The notes below the pieces were generated by a model. The model had not been told where the DNA came from, ran no database searches, and saw only the letters and a list, made by a program, of their open reading frames with translations. Made by a program: the position numbers and the translations under genes. A DNA stretch of 64,000 nt, from the NCBI GenBank assembly GCA_017643215.1, contig JAEPNV010000005.1:186001-250000 (forward strand), in the 5' to 3' direction. The stretch is from Roseibium sp. Lineage in GTDB: Bacteria > Pseudomonadota > Alphaproteobacteria > Rhizobiales > Stappiaceae. This document shows, piece by piece, positions 56,317-64,000 of this stretch. The first letter of the stretch is position 1, and every line of letters begins with the position of its first letter.

Positions 56317-57174
56317 TCAGCATCGCCAGACCCGTGGCAATTCGGCGGCGCGATAGTGGTGCAAAAACGCCATCAGGCCGTCGCGCAGATTGCGCCCGTC
56401 CGACGCCACAAAGCGAACCGTCAACACGCCGTCGCGGGCACTCGCGGCCGCTGTCACCGGCCGCGCGGCTTTTACCGCGTCCAAAGCGGCCCGCGCCCGC
56501 GGGAGGCGGTCAACGGCGTCCATCGAGCAATCAACGAGGCCGGCGAACGCCGTGTGACCATCCGCAGCGGCTTTTCCAGAAAGCGCTTCGGCGGGATCGC
56601 CCAAAACGCGGACGTCGTCGGCAAACACAAGCTTTCCGTCGCGCCGTACGCGCCAGCGGTCGCCAAACTCCAGATATTCGATGATCTCGCCCATGGCTGG
56701 ACGGCCGATCACGACCGATTCCATGGCAAGAAGGCGCGCCGATCCTGTCAGGTCCGCGGTGATGCGCCGGCGCAATGCGGAACGGTCAAACAGGATCGTC
56801 TCCTGCGGCAGCCATTCCAGCGTGCTGCCGTTTCCCGCGGTCAATCCGACGTCGATCCGGGCAGTTCCGGCCGGGCTGCGATAGGCTCGCTCGGCGGCCT
56901 GGGTGGTCACAATCGCGTGGGTGCCGCCCGAAAGGACAATGTCGTAATTCAGGCGGTCGCCGCCAGTCAGCCCGCCCGCCGTATTGATCAAAACAGCGGT
57001 CGGTGCACCGGTGTAAATCCGGGGAAGGCGGACTTTCGCCGAGCCGCTTTGGTAAAGATCGGCCAGCCGCGTGGCGCCGCCGCGGTTTCGGAAGCCGACT
57101 CGCGCCGCGCCGAACACCCTTTGCAGGGGAACGTTGGTTGCGTCAATTTCCGTTTGTCTTACAGAATGATACAT
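56317..57174 (-). CDS. ureD: Urease accessory protein UreD
   Basis: A 285-residue scaffold for nickel insertion, first gene of the operon. NTAGGLTGGDRLNYDIVLSGGTHAIVTTQAAERAYRS and LEWLPQETILFDRSALRRRI are the family core, with the C-terminal LMAFLHHYRAAELPRVWRC. ATG 57174 is chosen over TTG 57177. Confidence 0.94.
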   Translation of the reverse strand: MYHSVRQTEIDATNVPLQRVFGAARVGFRNRGGATRLADLYQSGSAKVRLPRIYTGAPTAVLINTAGGLTGGDRLNYDIVLSGGTHAIVTTQAAERAYRSPAGTARIDVGLTAGNGSTLEWLPQETILFDRSALRRRITADLTGSARLLAMESVVIGRPAMGEIIEYLEFGDRWRVRRDGKLVFADDVRVLGDPAEALSGKAAADGHTAFAGLVDCSMDAVDRLPRARAALDAVKAARPVTAAASARDGVLTVRFVASDGRNLRDGLMAFLHHYRAAELPRVWRC

Positions 57175-57507
57175 CAATCGCTGTGCGGCGGGACTTGCTT
57201 GGCGGGGCCGTTGTCAGGTTGTCTTGACACTTTGGAATCGGGCACCATCGAAATGCAAGCGCGACGATACCGGTTTCGCTCTCGTTCAATATGGCAAGGT
57301 CCGTGCCAATGCCAATCCGCCCCGCCGACGGCGCAATCCGTGGTGTGATTTTGGTCGATGGATGTCACGTTGGAGGCATCTGCCTATTAATGCGGCAACC
57401 ATAAATCACATCCCGTTAGGTTAGCTTTTGCAATCGGCGGGTGATTTCAGCTATGGATAGGACAACGCGCCATTCATGTTTAGCCGAACAGAGCGACGAG
57501 GGACCCC
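57175..57507. other. Divergent regulatory region ureD-dacC
   Basis: About 330 bases between divergent genes, with short direct repeats GTTGTC near 57211 and 57219 and a more AT-rich end near 57385-57425. It should hold the urease and carboxypeptidase promoters. No gene or known operator was recognised. Confidence 0.5.
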
Positions 57508-58905
57508 GTGATTTCCAGTCTGTTCCCGCGGCCGAAAAAGATCGCGACCGCCATGTGCGCCGGCCTGTTTGTGCTTTGCCTTTCACAACCGGCCTTCGCG
57601 GCGATCGGAGCGCATATTCTGATCGATGCCAAGACCGGGGCGGTTTTGGACCAAAAGGACGCGACGCGGCTTTGGTATCCGGCTAGCCTGACCAAAATCA
57701 TGACCGCCTATGTGACCTTCAAGGCGGTTCGCGAGGGCAGCATTTCGCTCCAGTCTCCGGTCATCCAGTCCAAGAACTCGCTGGCCGAGCCGCCAAGCAA
57801 GATGGGCTTCAAGGTGGGCACCCAGCTGACCGTCGAGGCGGCCTTGAAAATCATCCTGATCAAATCGGCCAACGACGTGTCGGTTGCTCTTGGCGAGGCG
57901 GTGGCCGGCTCTGAAGAGGCCTTTATCGATCTCATGAACGCGGAGGCCGCGCGGCTGGGCATGGCCGATACGCGGTTTGTCAATCCGCACGGACTGCCGA
58001 ACAACCGCCAGGTCTCCACAGCCCGCGATATGGCGATTTTGGCGCAGGCGTTCTGGCGCGATTTTCCTGATGCGCGGGCGCTTTACAAACACTCCGGTAT
58101 CAAGTTCGGCAAACGGACGCTTCGGTCGGCAAACCGTGAGTATCTGTTGCGGGTCCGGGGCGCCAACGGCATGAAGACCGGCTATATCTGCAATTCCGGC
58201 TACAATGTCGCGGCCACCGCCACACGCGGCGGACGCACTCTGATTGCCGTCGTGCTCGGCGCCGCTTCTGGGCTGGAACGCATCGCCTTCACCCGCGAAT
58301 TGATGGACAAAGGCTTCAAAAAGCGATCCGGCGGTCCAAAGGTCGGCAATCTGGCACGCACCGGAGCCAAACCGCCGGCGGATGGTTACTGCAAACGAAA
58401 CGCGAAGCCGGGCGCACAAGGCATCATGGCCAGGTTCGACATGAAAAAATCGTCGAGCCGAAGCCTGGCTTTGTCCTTCAGTCCGCAGCGCGACCAGGGC
58501 GCGGTCATTTTGCCCGGTGCGTCAAACAGGGCCGAAAAGGTGGATACGTCCGACGGGATCACGTTGCCGAACGGCAAAACGGACTGGGCGAAGGTTCTGG
58601 ACCGGACCATCGGACCGCGGCTGCTTGCCTACAAACCCATCGTTGTGACAACGGGCGTGCCGCGCGGCGGCGCGGTACTCGCGCGTCTTCCAGCGGCCAG
58701 TATCCCGATCCCGACGGCCAAACCCGCCGGGGCGGACGCCGCGCCCGTTGTTCAAACAAACGCGGCTGCGCCCGGATCGGTCGTTCAGCCGTCAAGTGGC
58801 GCGCCAGCGACCGCCACGTCCGCGGCGGCACCGGCGCCGGGCTCGCTGTTTCGCCAGGGCATCGGTTTCGCTGTCCCGGTGCCGGCTCCAAGTCCGCGGA
58901 AATAG
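57508..58905 (+). CDS. D-alanyl-D-alanine carboxypeptidase (PBP5/DacF-like)
   Basis: A 465-residue penicillin-binding protein that trims peptidoglycan pentapeptides. Signal peptide (MCAGLFVLCLSQPAFA), peptidase S11 domain with SLTK near residue 60 (nucleophile Ser), SAN near 118, and KTG near 223. The last about 130 residues are Ala/Pro/Gly-rich, probably a flexible periplasmic tail, without a typical C-terminal amphipathic anchor. Start is GTG 57508. Confidence 0.93.
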   Translation: MISSLFPRPKKIATAMCAGLFVLCLSQPAFAAIGAHILIDAKTGAVLDQKDATRLWYPASLTKIMTAYVTFKAVREGSISLQSPVIQSKNSLAEPPSKMGFKVGTQLTVEAALKIILIKSANDVSVALGEAVAGSEEAFIDLMNAEAARLGMADTRFVNPHGLPNNRQVSTARDMAILAQAFWRDFPDARALYKHSGIKFGKRTLRSANREYLLRVRGANGMKTGYICNSGYNVAATATRGGRTLIAVVLGAASGLERIAFTRELMDKGFKKRSGGPKVGNLARTGAKPPADGYCKRNAKPGAQGIMARFDMKKSSSRSLALSFSPQRDQGAVILPGASNRAEKVDTSDGITLPNGKTDWAKVLDRTIGPRLLAYKPIVVTTGVPRGGAVLARLPAASIPIPTAKPAGADAAPVVQTNAAAPGSVVQPSSGAPATATSAAAPAPGSLFRQGIGFAVPVPAPSPRK

Positions 58906-59107
58906 CGAACCGAAAGGCGGCGTGCGGCTCCCGCGTGGCCCGCTCTGAACCAGGCCGTTAACTCTTTGTTAACTGTCAAGACTGACAATGTATTCGTCTC
59001 ATCAAGTTGAGTTGGGTTGGCGTTGTGAGCGGCCGGTTTAACCGGTCCAGACTAGTGATGCCGTCTTGACGGCACCGAACACAGGCTTTTGAACGGCGAG
59101 CCGATCG

Positions 59108-59356
59108 ATGACCGAAGCCCGATCCACCGCAACAATCCTGGCCCTGGCCGACCTCGCCGATCTTTCCGCCAATCAGCTCGAAGAAGGTCGCTCTGTCGAG
59201 GACGTGATCAGCCTTTTGCGCAAAGCCGCAGACGCGGTGCGGGAGACTGTGGATCTTTCGGAAAGCGCGGACCCGATCGCGGATGATCTTCTGCCAATCG
59301 AAATTGACTGCGACATTGACACGCCGAGCGATCAGGAAATGCCGGCTTCCGCGTAA
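59108..59356 (+). CDS. Small acidic protein, function unknown
   Basis: An 82-residue, strongly acidic protein. The first half is helical (ILALADLADLSANQLEEGRSVEDVISLLRKAADAVRETVDL), the end is Asp/Glu/Pro-rich. No cysteine cluster (one Cys) and no membrane span. GCGAG lies upstream. Family not recognised; it sits between dacC-like and cobW-like genes. Confidence 0.55.
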   Translation: MTEARSTATILALADLADLSANQLEEGRSVEDVISLLRKAADAVRETVDLSESADPIADDLLPIEIDCDIDTPSDQEMPASA

Positions 59357-59440
59357 CACGGCCCAGTAAGGGCTGGATTTTCATGGTCTGGACGCCTAGG
59401 TCACAGGGATCAACACAGTTCGCGTGCCCGAAGGCCTTCC

Positions 59441-60634
59441 ATGACGCTGCCTGAGACTTCCGCCCCAAAACCCCGCGGCCCAAAGCCGCCGATCCCGCTT
59501 TCAATCATCACCGGGTTTTTGGGCTCCGGCAAGACGACGCTTTTGAACCGGATCCTCACCGATCCCGCGATGGCAGATACCGCCGTCATCATCAATGAAT
59601 TCGGCGAGATCGGTCTTGATCATCTGCTCGTCGATCAGGCGAGCGACGGGATTTTGGAGCTCTCCTCGGGATGTCTGTGCTGCACCATTCGCGGCGATCT
59701 GGTCACCACGCTGGAGAACCTGCTCCGGCGGCTCGACAATGGCCGCATGGACCGGCTGGCCAGGGTGGTGATCGAGACGACGGGGCTCGCTGATCCCGCG
59801 CCGATCCTGCACACCGTAATGCTGCACCCGTACCTGGTCCTGCGCTACCGGCTGGAAAGCGTCGTGACGCTGGTCGATGCGGTCAATGGCCTTGCCACGC
59901 TGGACGAACACGAAGAGGCCCGCCGGCAGGCCGCCGTCGCCGACCGGATCGTGCTGACGAAAACCGACCTTCTGTACGGGCCGGATTTAAAAACCGTTGA
60001 GCCACTGGCGGACCGCTTGTCGGCGCTCAATCCTGGCGCCCGCCGCCTGAATGCCCAGGCGGGCGAGGCGGCGCCCGGCCGGTTGTTTGATGCCGGTTTA
60101 TATGATCCTGACAGCAAAATCCCGGATGTTGCGAAGTGGCTGAACGCCGAGGCGTTCGCCGCGGACCATGACCGCCATTATCACCATGATCACGGCGGCC
60201 ATCACCACCACGACCATGACCATGCGCACGGCCACGGCCATGATGTGAACCGGCACGACGACAAGATCCGGGCGTTTACTCTATCAACGGACCGGCCGAT
60301 CGCCGCGTCGGCGCTGGAGATGTTCCTCGATCTCTTAAGATCGGCGCACGGCCCGAAACTGCTGCGCATGAAAGGGGTGGTGCAACTTGCCGAAGACCCG
60401 GACCGGCCGGTCGTCATTCACGGCGTACAGCACGTGTTTCATCCGCCGGCGACGCTCGACCGGTGGCCCGACGCGGACCGGCGCACGCGCATGGTGTTCA
60501 TCACCTATGATCTGCCGGAAAGTTTCGTGCGCAAGCTGTTTGAATCGTTCTCCGGCGCGTTGCTTCCCGATACGCCCGATCCGAAGACGATGCTGGACAA
60601 TCCACTCGCGATCACCGGATTCTCGCAAAAATGA
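59441..60634 (+). CDS. CobW/COG0523 family metal-binding GTPase
   Basis: A 397-residue GTPase. P-loop GFLGSGKTTLLNRIL at residue 26, the metal motif SSGCLCCTIRGDL (CxCC), Walker B/ETTG in VVIETTGLADP, and LTKTDL. A central His-rich insertion with HYHHDHGGHHHHDHDHAH (about residues 246-268) can bind Zn or Ni. The CobW C-terminal domain follows. COG0523 proteins are metallochaperones. The nearby urease operon makes nickel possible, but no shared transcript exists; substrate unproven. Confidence 0.9.
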   Translation: MTLPETSAPKPRGPKPPIPLSIITGFLGSGKTTLLNRILTDPAMADTAVIINEFGEIGLDHLLVDQASDGILELSSGCLCCTIRGDLVTTLENLLRRLDNGRMDRLARVVIETTGLADPAPILHTVMLHPYLVLRYRLESVVTLVDAVNGLATLDEHEEARRQAAVADRIVLTKTDLLYGPDLKTVEPLADRLSALNPGARRLNAQAGEAAPGRLFDAGLYDPDSKIPDVAKWLNAEAFAADHDRHYHHDHGGHHHHDHDHAHGHGHDVNRHDDKIRAFTLSTDRPIAASALEMFLDLLRSAHGPKLLRMKGVVQLAEDPDRPVVIHGVQHVFHPPATLDRWPDADRRTRMVFITYDLPESFVRKLFESFSGALLPDTPDPKTMLDNPLAITGFSQK

Positions 60635-60733
60635 CCGGCCGGGTTTTTTGCCGCAGGCCTTGACCCGGACAAGCGGGGCTTCCTATTTGGCGGTTAGTCA
60701 GGTTTGGCCCTGGCGCCGGACCCTGGAGACGAT

Positions 60734-61378
60734 ATGGAATTTGAACGCGCCCCGAACGATCCGACCCGCAAGGAACTTCCGCCGCTCTTGAAGATGGCGC
60801 TGGAACTCGGCCCATTGGGTGTCTTTTTCCTGTTCAATGCCCGCGGCGAACAGATCGCCGGCGCGTTCCCTGTCCTGCAGGTGATCGGCGAGCCGATCTT
60901 CCTGGCGACCGCTGCGTTCATGGTGGCGATCAGCGTTTCGCTCGCCGTCTCCCTGTGGCTGACCCGCCGGTTGCCGATCATGCCGCTGGTGTCAGGCGTG
61001 GTCGTGCTGGTGTTCGGCGCGTTGACGCTGTGGTTGCACGACGAGCTGTTCATCAAACTCAAGCCGACCATCGTGAACTGCCTGTTCGGCGCGGTTCTTC
61101 TGGGCGGACTGGCGTTCGGAAAATCCTTGCTCGGCTATGTCTTCGACAGCGCGTTTAAGCTCACCGATGAGGGCTGGCGGATCCTGACCTGGCGGTGGGG
61201 GATTTTCTTTTTCTTCCTCGCCGCGCTCAACGAAGTTGTCTGGCGGATGTTTTCGACCGATTTTTGGGTCAGCTTCAAGGTGTTCGGCGTCATGCCGATC
61301 ACCTTGCTGTTCACATTGAGCCAGTTGCCGCTCATTCAAAAACACGCGATTTCCGAAGAGCCGGCGGTGGACCAATAG
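60734..61378 (+). CDS. yciB: Inner membrane septation protein YciB
   Basis: A 214-residue polytopic inner-membrane protein of the IspZ/YciB family, about five or six spans. [24 protein letters not shown] at the start and [47 protein letters not shown] near the end are signature stretches. YciB interacts with division and envelope synthesis proteins. The ATG at 60734 follows GGAG at 5-nt spacing. Confidence 0.92.
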   Translation: MEFERAPNDPTRKELPPLLKMALELGPLGVFFLFNARGEQIAGAFPVLQVIGEPIFLATAAFMVAISVSLAVSLWLTRRLPIMPLVSGVVVLVFGALTLWLHDELFIKLKPTIVNCLFGAVLLGGLAFGKSLLGYVFDSAFKLTDEGWRILTWRWGIFFFFLAALNEVVWRMFSTDFWVSFKVFGVMPITLLFTLSQLPLIQKHAISEEPAVDQ

Positions 61379-61390
61379 GCTCAATCCGCG

Positions 61391-61816
61391 TCAGTGACCA
61401 TTGCCCGGTCCGACCGAAAAGTCCCGCCGCGCGCCTGAAATGGTGATCGAAAACCCGGCGACGACGTCAATCAACGAAATCGCCATCAAGATGAAAAACA
61501 CCGATGTGGCGGCCGGAGCAAAGACCAAGAACGCGACCAGATAAGCCACGAACACCAGCATGGACAGGATATGGTCGGCGAGCGCGACCGTGCCGGTGCG
61601 GGTTGCTTTCAGCACCTCAATGAACAAGACCAGAAGACCGGCCGTGATCAGAAGATCGCCGAGCACCATCGTGAAACGTGCGCCGGAGACCATGTCGAGT
61701 GCAAGAACCGGCGCCGCGAACGGGTCAACTCCGGCAGGATGTCTGCCGGAGACCACGATCAGGACATAGGCGATCAGCGGCAGCACCGTCAGCGGTAGGG
61801 ACAACAGGGCCTTCAT
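61391..61816 (-). CDS. Four-span membrane protein, function unknown
   Basis: A 141-residue protein: N-terminal span with LPLTVLPLIAYVLIVVSG, then MVLGDLLITAGLLVLFIEVL, HILSMLVFVAYLVAFLVF and FFILMAISLIDVVAGFSIT. The pattern is seen in alphaproteobacterial proteins of unknown function. GGAGG precedes ATG 61816. Convergent with yciB. Confidence 0.75.
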   Translation of the reverse strand: MKALLSLPLTVLPLIAYVLIVVSGRHPAGVDPFAAPVLALDMVSGARFTMVLGDLLITAGLLVLFIEVLKATRTGTVALADHILSMLVFVAYLVAFLVFAPAATSVFFILMAISLIDVVAGFSITISGARRDFSVGPGNGH

Positions 61817-61845
61817 CACATCCTCCACAAAGGGCCGCCAGACGA

Positions 61846-61870
61846 AAAAGGCCGGTCCAACGGACCGGCC
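61846..61870 (-). terminator. Intrinsic terminator of rpmF
   Basis: GGCCGGTCC (61850-61858) pairs with GGACCGGCC (61862-61870) around AAC; the minus strand continues with TTTTTC. It lies about 45 bases past the rpmF stop. Confidence 0.85.
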
Positions 61871-61913
61871 CTTGACGAAACATCATGCATCGCCATGCGG
61901 CGACCCGAAACGC

Positions 61914-62099
61914 TCAAACGTCGTCTTTCGGGGTCAGGATCTGACGGCCCCGGTACATGCCGGTCTTGAGATCAACATGATGCGGGCGGCGCAATTCGCC
62001 CGAATCCTTGTCCTCGATATAGGTCGGCTGCTTCAGGGCGTCCGATGAACGGCGAAAACCGCGCTTGCTGCGCGAGGTTTTTCTCTTCGGAACGGCCAT
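61914..62099 (-). CDS. rpmF: 50S ribosomal protein L32
   Basis: A 61-residue ribosomal protein: [21 protein letters not shown] at the N terminus and [16 protein letters not shown] at the end. There is no zinc-ribbon cysteine set, as in many alphaproteobacteria. Start ATG 62099, with its own terminator downstream. Confidence 0.96.
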   Translation of the reverse strand: MAVPKRKTSRSKRGFRRSSDALKQPTYIEDKDSGELRRPHHVDLKTGMYRGRQILTPKDDV

Positions 62100-62264
62100 T
62101 TTGTTCTTCTCCGTGGTCCATGATCGCGCGGCCCGGACCGGGTTTGCCCGGGGCGTGGCATCACGCAGCGTGTTGGAATGCGCGGCGTTATACAGGCAAA
62201 GACCACGATTTGCCACCCCATGGTCTAACTTTTTCTCAGGACCAGATCATCGCGCTCTGCGGTC

Positions 62265-63008
62265 CTATCGATCCGGAAGAACGCACCCGAAAATCGGACC
62301 GGCGGCCCGCACCCGGGCAAGATTTGTCGCGGCCAATCTGCGATGGCCGGCGCCCGGATTGGCCGGATTGCGGGCCAGCGGATTGGGCAAGGCCGTGGCG
62401 AGCCGGGCCGCCTGTGTTGTGGTGAGGTCCTTGGCAGAGCGTCCGAACCAGGCCTGGGCCGCCGCCTCGGCGCCGAAGATGCCCTCGCCCCATTCGGCAA
62501 TGTTCAAATAAATCTCCAGCACCCGTTCCTTGGTGAGGATTGTGTTCAGCATCAGAGCCAGCGGGATTTCCAGGCCCTTGCGCACATAGGAGCGCTCACC
62601 CCACAAGAAGAGGTTCTTGGCGGTCTGCATGGTGAGCGTGCTGGCGCCGCGCGGCCGGTCGCCTTCCTGGAGGACCTCGATCTGACGCTCCAGCGCGTGC
62701 CAATCGACGCCGCCATGGGTGCAGAACCCGGCATCCTCGGACGTGATGACAGACCGAACGAGGTTCGGCGAAATCTCGTCAAGCGGCCGCCACTGCCGGT
62801 CGACCCAAAGGCCTTGCGCGTACCGGGCGAGCATCAACGTGCTGACCGGCGGCATGGCCGCATAGATCACGGTCAAGGCCGGCGGCAGGGCGATCACCAC
62901 CAGGAGGGCAAGCAGGACCCAGCGGCGGAGCCGGCGCACAATTCCAGATCGTGTGCGGCGGCCGGATTGGCCGCGTGTCCCGGATGCGCTGGGTTTAGTT
63001 TCCGGCAT
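62265..63008 (-). CDS. mtgA: Monofunctional peptidoglycan glycosyltransferase MtgA
   Basis: A 247-residue GT51 enzyme. N-terminal anchor (RRWVLLALLVVIALPPALTVIYAA), then catalytic motifs: ITSEDAGFCTHGGVDW with the first Glu, GASTLTMQTAKNLFL, and KERVLEIYLNIAEWGEGIFGAEAAAQAWFG with the second Glu. It adds lipid II to glycan strands. Its start overlaps the cfa stop by 14 bases, so the two are probably co-expressed. Confidence 0.95.
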   Translation of the reverse strand: MPETKPSASGTRGQSGRRTRSGIVRRLRRWVLLALLVVIALPPALTVIYAAMPPVSTLMLARYAQGLWVDRQWRPLDEISPNLVRSVITSEDAGFCTHGGVDWHALERQIEVLQEGDRPRGASTLTMQTAKNLFLWGERSYVRKGLEIPLALMLNTILTKERVLEIYLNIAEWGEGIFGAEAAAQAWFGRSAKDLTTTQAARLATALPNPLARNPANPGAGHRRLAATNLARVRAAGPIFGCVLPDR

Positions 63009-64000
63009 GCATGGCCCGTTCGTTGTCGAGGATGAAATCCCGAACAATCGGCACCGCGTCGCGCTCTTTTGACAGGAGCAGCTGGAACACCATGTTGGAT
63101 CCGTGCAGGAAACCGAGCTCGACCGCGCACAGATAGAACTCCCACATTCTGCAGAAGCGCTCGTCGTAAAGGGCGGCGGCCTCTGCCCGGCGGGCCTCGA
63201 ACCGCCGGCGCCAGTCCCGAATGGTGTAGTAGTAATGCAGGCGCAGCACTTCCATGTCGCACACCCAAAGGCCGTGACGCTCAATGGGGTCGAACGTTTC
63301 CGACAGGGCCGGGACATATCCGCCGGGGAAGATGTACTTTTGAATGAACGGCCCGGTGGTGCCGGGCGGTGTCATCCGGCCGATGGAATGGATCACGGCA
63401 AAGCCGGAATCGGTCATACAATCGCGGACTTTGCCGAAATAGGCGCCAAGATGTCCGATACCGACATGTTCCATCATGCCGACGGAAATGATCCGGTCGA
63501 ACCGGCCTTCAAATTCCCGGTAGTCCTTCAGGATAAATCTCACCCGGTCGCTCACCCCGGCGTCCGCGACCCGTTGTTCGGCGATTTTCACTTGCTCCGG
63601 CGAGACGTTCAGTGACGTGACCTTCGCGCCCGCCTGTGCCATTCGGATGGCGAGCGACCCCCAGCCGCCGCCGATCTCCAGAACCTCCATGTCCGGTTGC
63701 AGGTCAAGCTTGGCGACCAGATGGGTGAGCTTGGCCCGCTGTGCGTCCTCAAGGCTGTCTTCAGGTGTGCGATAGTAGGCGCAGCTGTAGTTGAGCCCCT
63801 CATCGAGAAACAGCCGGTAGAGATCCGTCGACAGGTCATAGTGATGGCGCGCCTGAGCCTTGGCCCGGGCCACATTGTTGCGCTGGTGCCAGCGCCGGAG
63901 GCCGCGCCAGATCTTGTCGTGGATCGATTGAACAGGATGGGCGCCAAACGGCTTCCGGTTGACGGAAAACAGATGCATGAAATCGTAAATCGTCGTGCCT
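62995..64000 (-). CDS. cfa: Cyclopropane-fatty-acyl-phospholipid synthase family (5' end cut by window)
   Basis: The visible part of a SAM-dependent methyltransferase of the Cfa/Mycolic acid cyclopropane synthase family: HYDLSTDLYRLFLDEGLNYSCAYY, SAM motif LEIGGGWGSLAIRMA (GxGxG), and SVGMMEHVG. The frame is open to the window edge with family-like residues before ATG 63978 (GTTIYDF), so the gene continues. Likely function is to add a methylene bridge to membrane lipids. Confidence 0.92.
   Translation of the reverse strand, partial: GTTIYDFMHLFSVNRKPFGAHPVQSIHDKIWRGLRRWHQRNNVARAKAQARHHYDLSTDLYRLFLDEGLNYSCAYYRTPEDSLEDAQRAKLTHLVAKLDLQPDMEVLEIGGGWGSLAIRMAQAGAKVTSLNVSPEQVKIAEQRVADAGVSDRVRFILKDYREFEGRFDRIISVGMMEHVGIGHLGAYFGKVRDCMTDSGFAVIHSIGRMTPPGTTGPFIQKYIFPGGYVPALSETFDPIERHGLWVCDMEVLRLHYYYTIRDWRRRFEARRAEAAALYDERFCRMWEFYLCAVELGFLHGSNMVFQLLLSKERDAVPIVRDFILDNERAMHAGN

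Overview
The window is a gene-dense, GC-rich chromosomal segment of an alphaproteobacterium, most likely order Hyphomicrobiales (Rhizobiales). The evidence is the set of alphaproteobacterial families (DUF2794, DUF1223, host-attachment-type protein), the ccmA-B-C-D-G order, a ureD-A-B-C-E-F-G operon and a PII/amtB pair under a sigma-54-type promoter. No phage, plasmid or CRISPR locus is visible. Both ends cut genes: rlmN on the left and a cyclopropane-fatty-acid synthase on the right.

Left third (1-20 kb): rlmN, a chemoreceptor, a CYTH-CHAD protein, a cupin, tRNA-Leu(CAA) and next to it a decayed IS3-family remnant. Then come a YqaA/DsbB/small membrane protein/zincin cluster, inorganic pyrophosphatase, a GNAT enzyme, DUF2794 and a Bax-inhibitor-1 protein, with repeat-rich non-coding DNA between the last two. 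Next is the conserved ybbP-ybbA/tesA-like divergent module, an aldo/keto reductase, ThpR and a second chemoreceptor. Both chemoreceptor genes sit behind AT-rich leaders.

Middle (21-43 kb): a GT4 glycosyltransferase, an alpha/beta hydrolase, an AlkA-type glycosylase, GluQRS, an AEC transporter, a soluble hybrid histidine kinase, a PAP2 phosphatase, several small housekeeping genes, glnK-amtB, two HAD phosphatases around an orphan UgpE-like permease coupled to a CDF transporter, DUF1223, the cytochrome c maturation genes ccmGDCBA (ccmA has a start-region reading-frame problem), rplS and leuC.

Right third (43-64 kb): an HNH endonuclease is followed by two tandem TadG/von Willebrand-type surface proteins. 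Their leaders share a hairpin that pairs with the ribosome binding site, and the second protein carries a striking Asp6-Lys16 insertion. After acs and two small genes comes a complete urease operon on the minus strand. It is interrupted by a small GIY-YIG nuclease gene boxed in by palindromic repeats, and it carries extra genes (an LprI-like protein, a glutathione transferase and a His-containing membrane protein). The window ends with dacC-like, CobW-like, YciB, L32, MtgA and Cfa genes.

The best candidates for something new are (1) the GIY-YIG gene plus REP-like palindromes inside the urease operon, with related half-palindromes near 11.3-11.6 kb, (2) the tandem VWA proteins with RBS-masking hairpins and a polylysine tract made by a 21-bp tandem duplication, and (3) the ccmA start-region frameshift.
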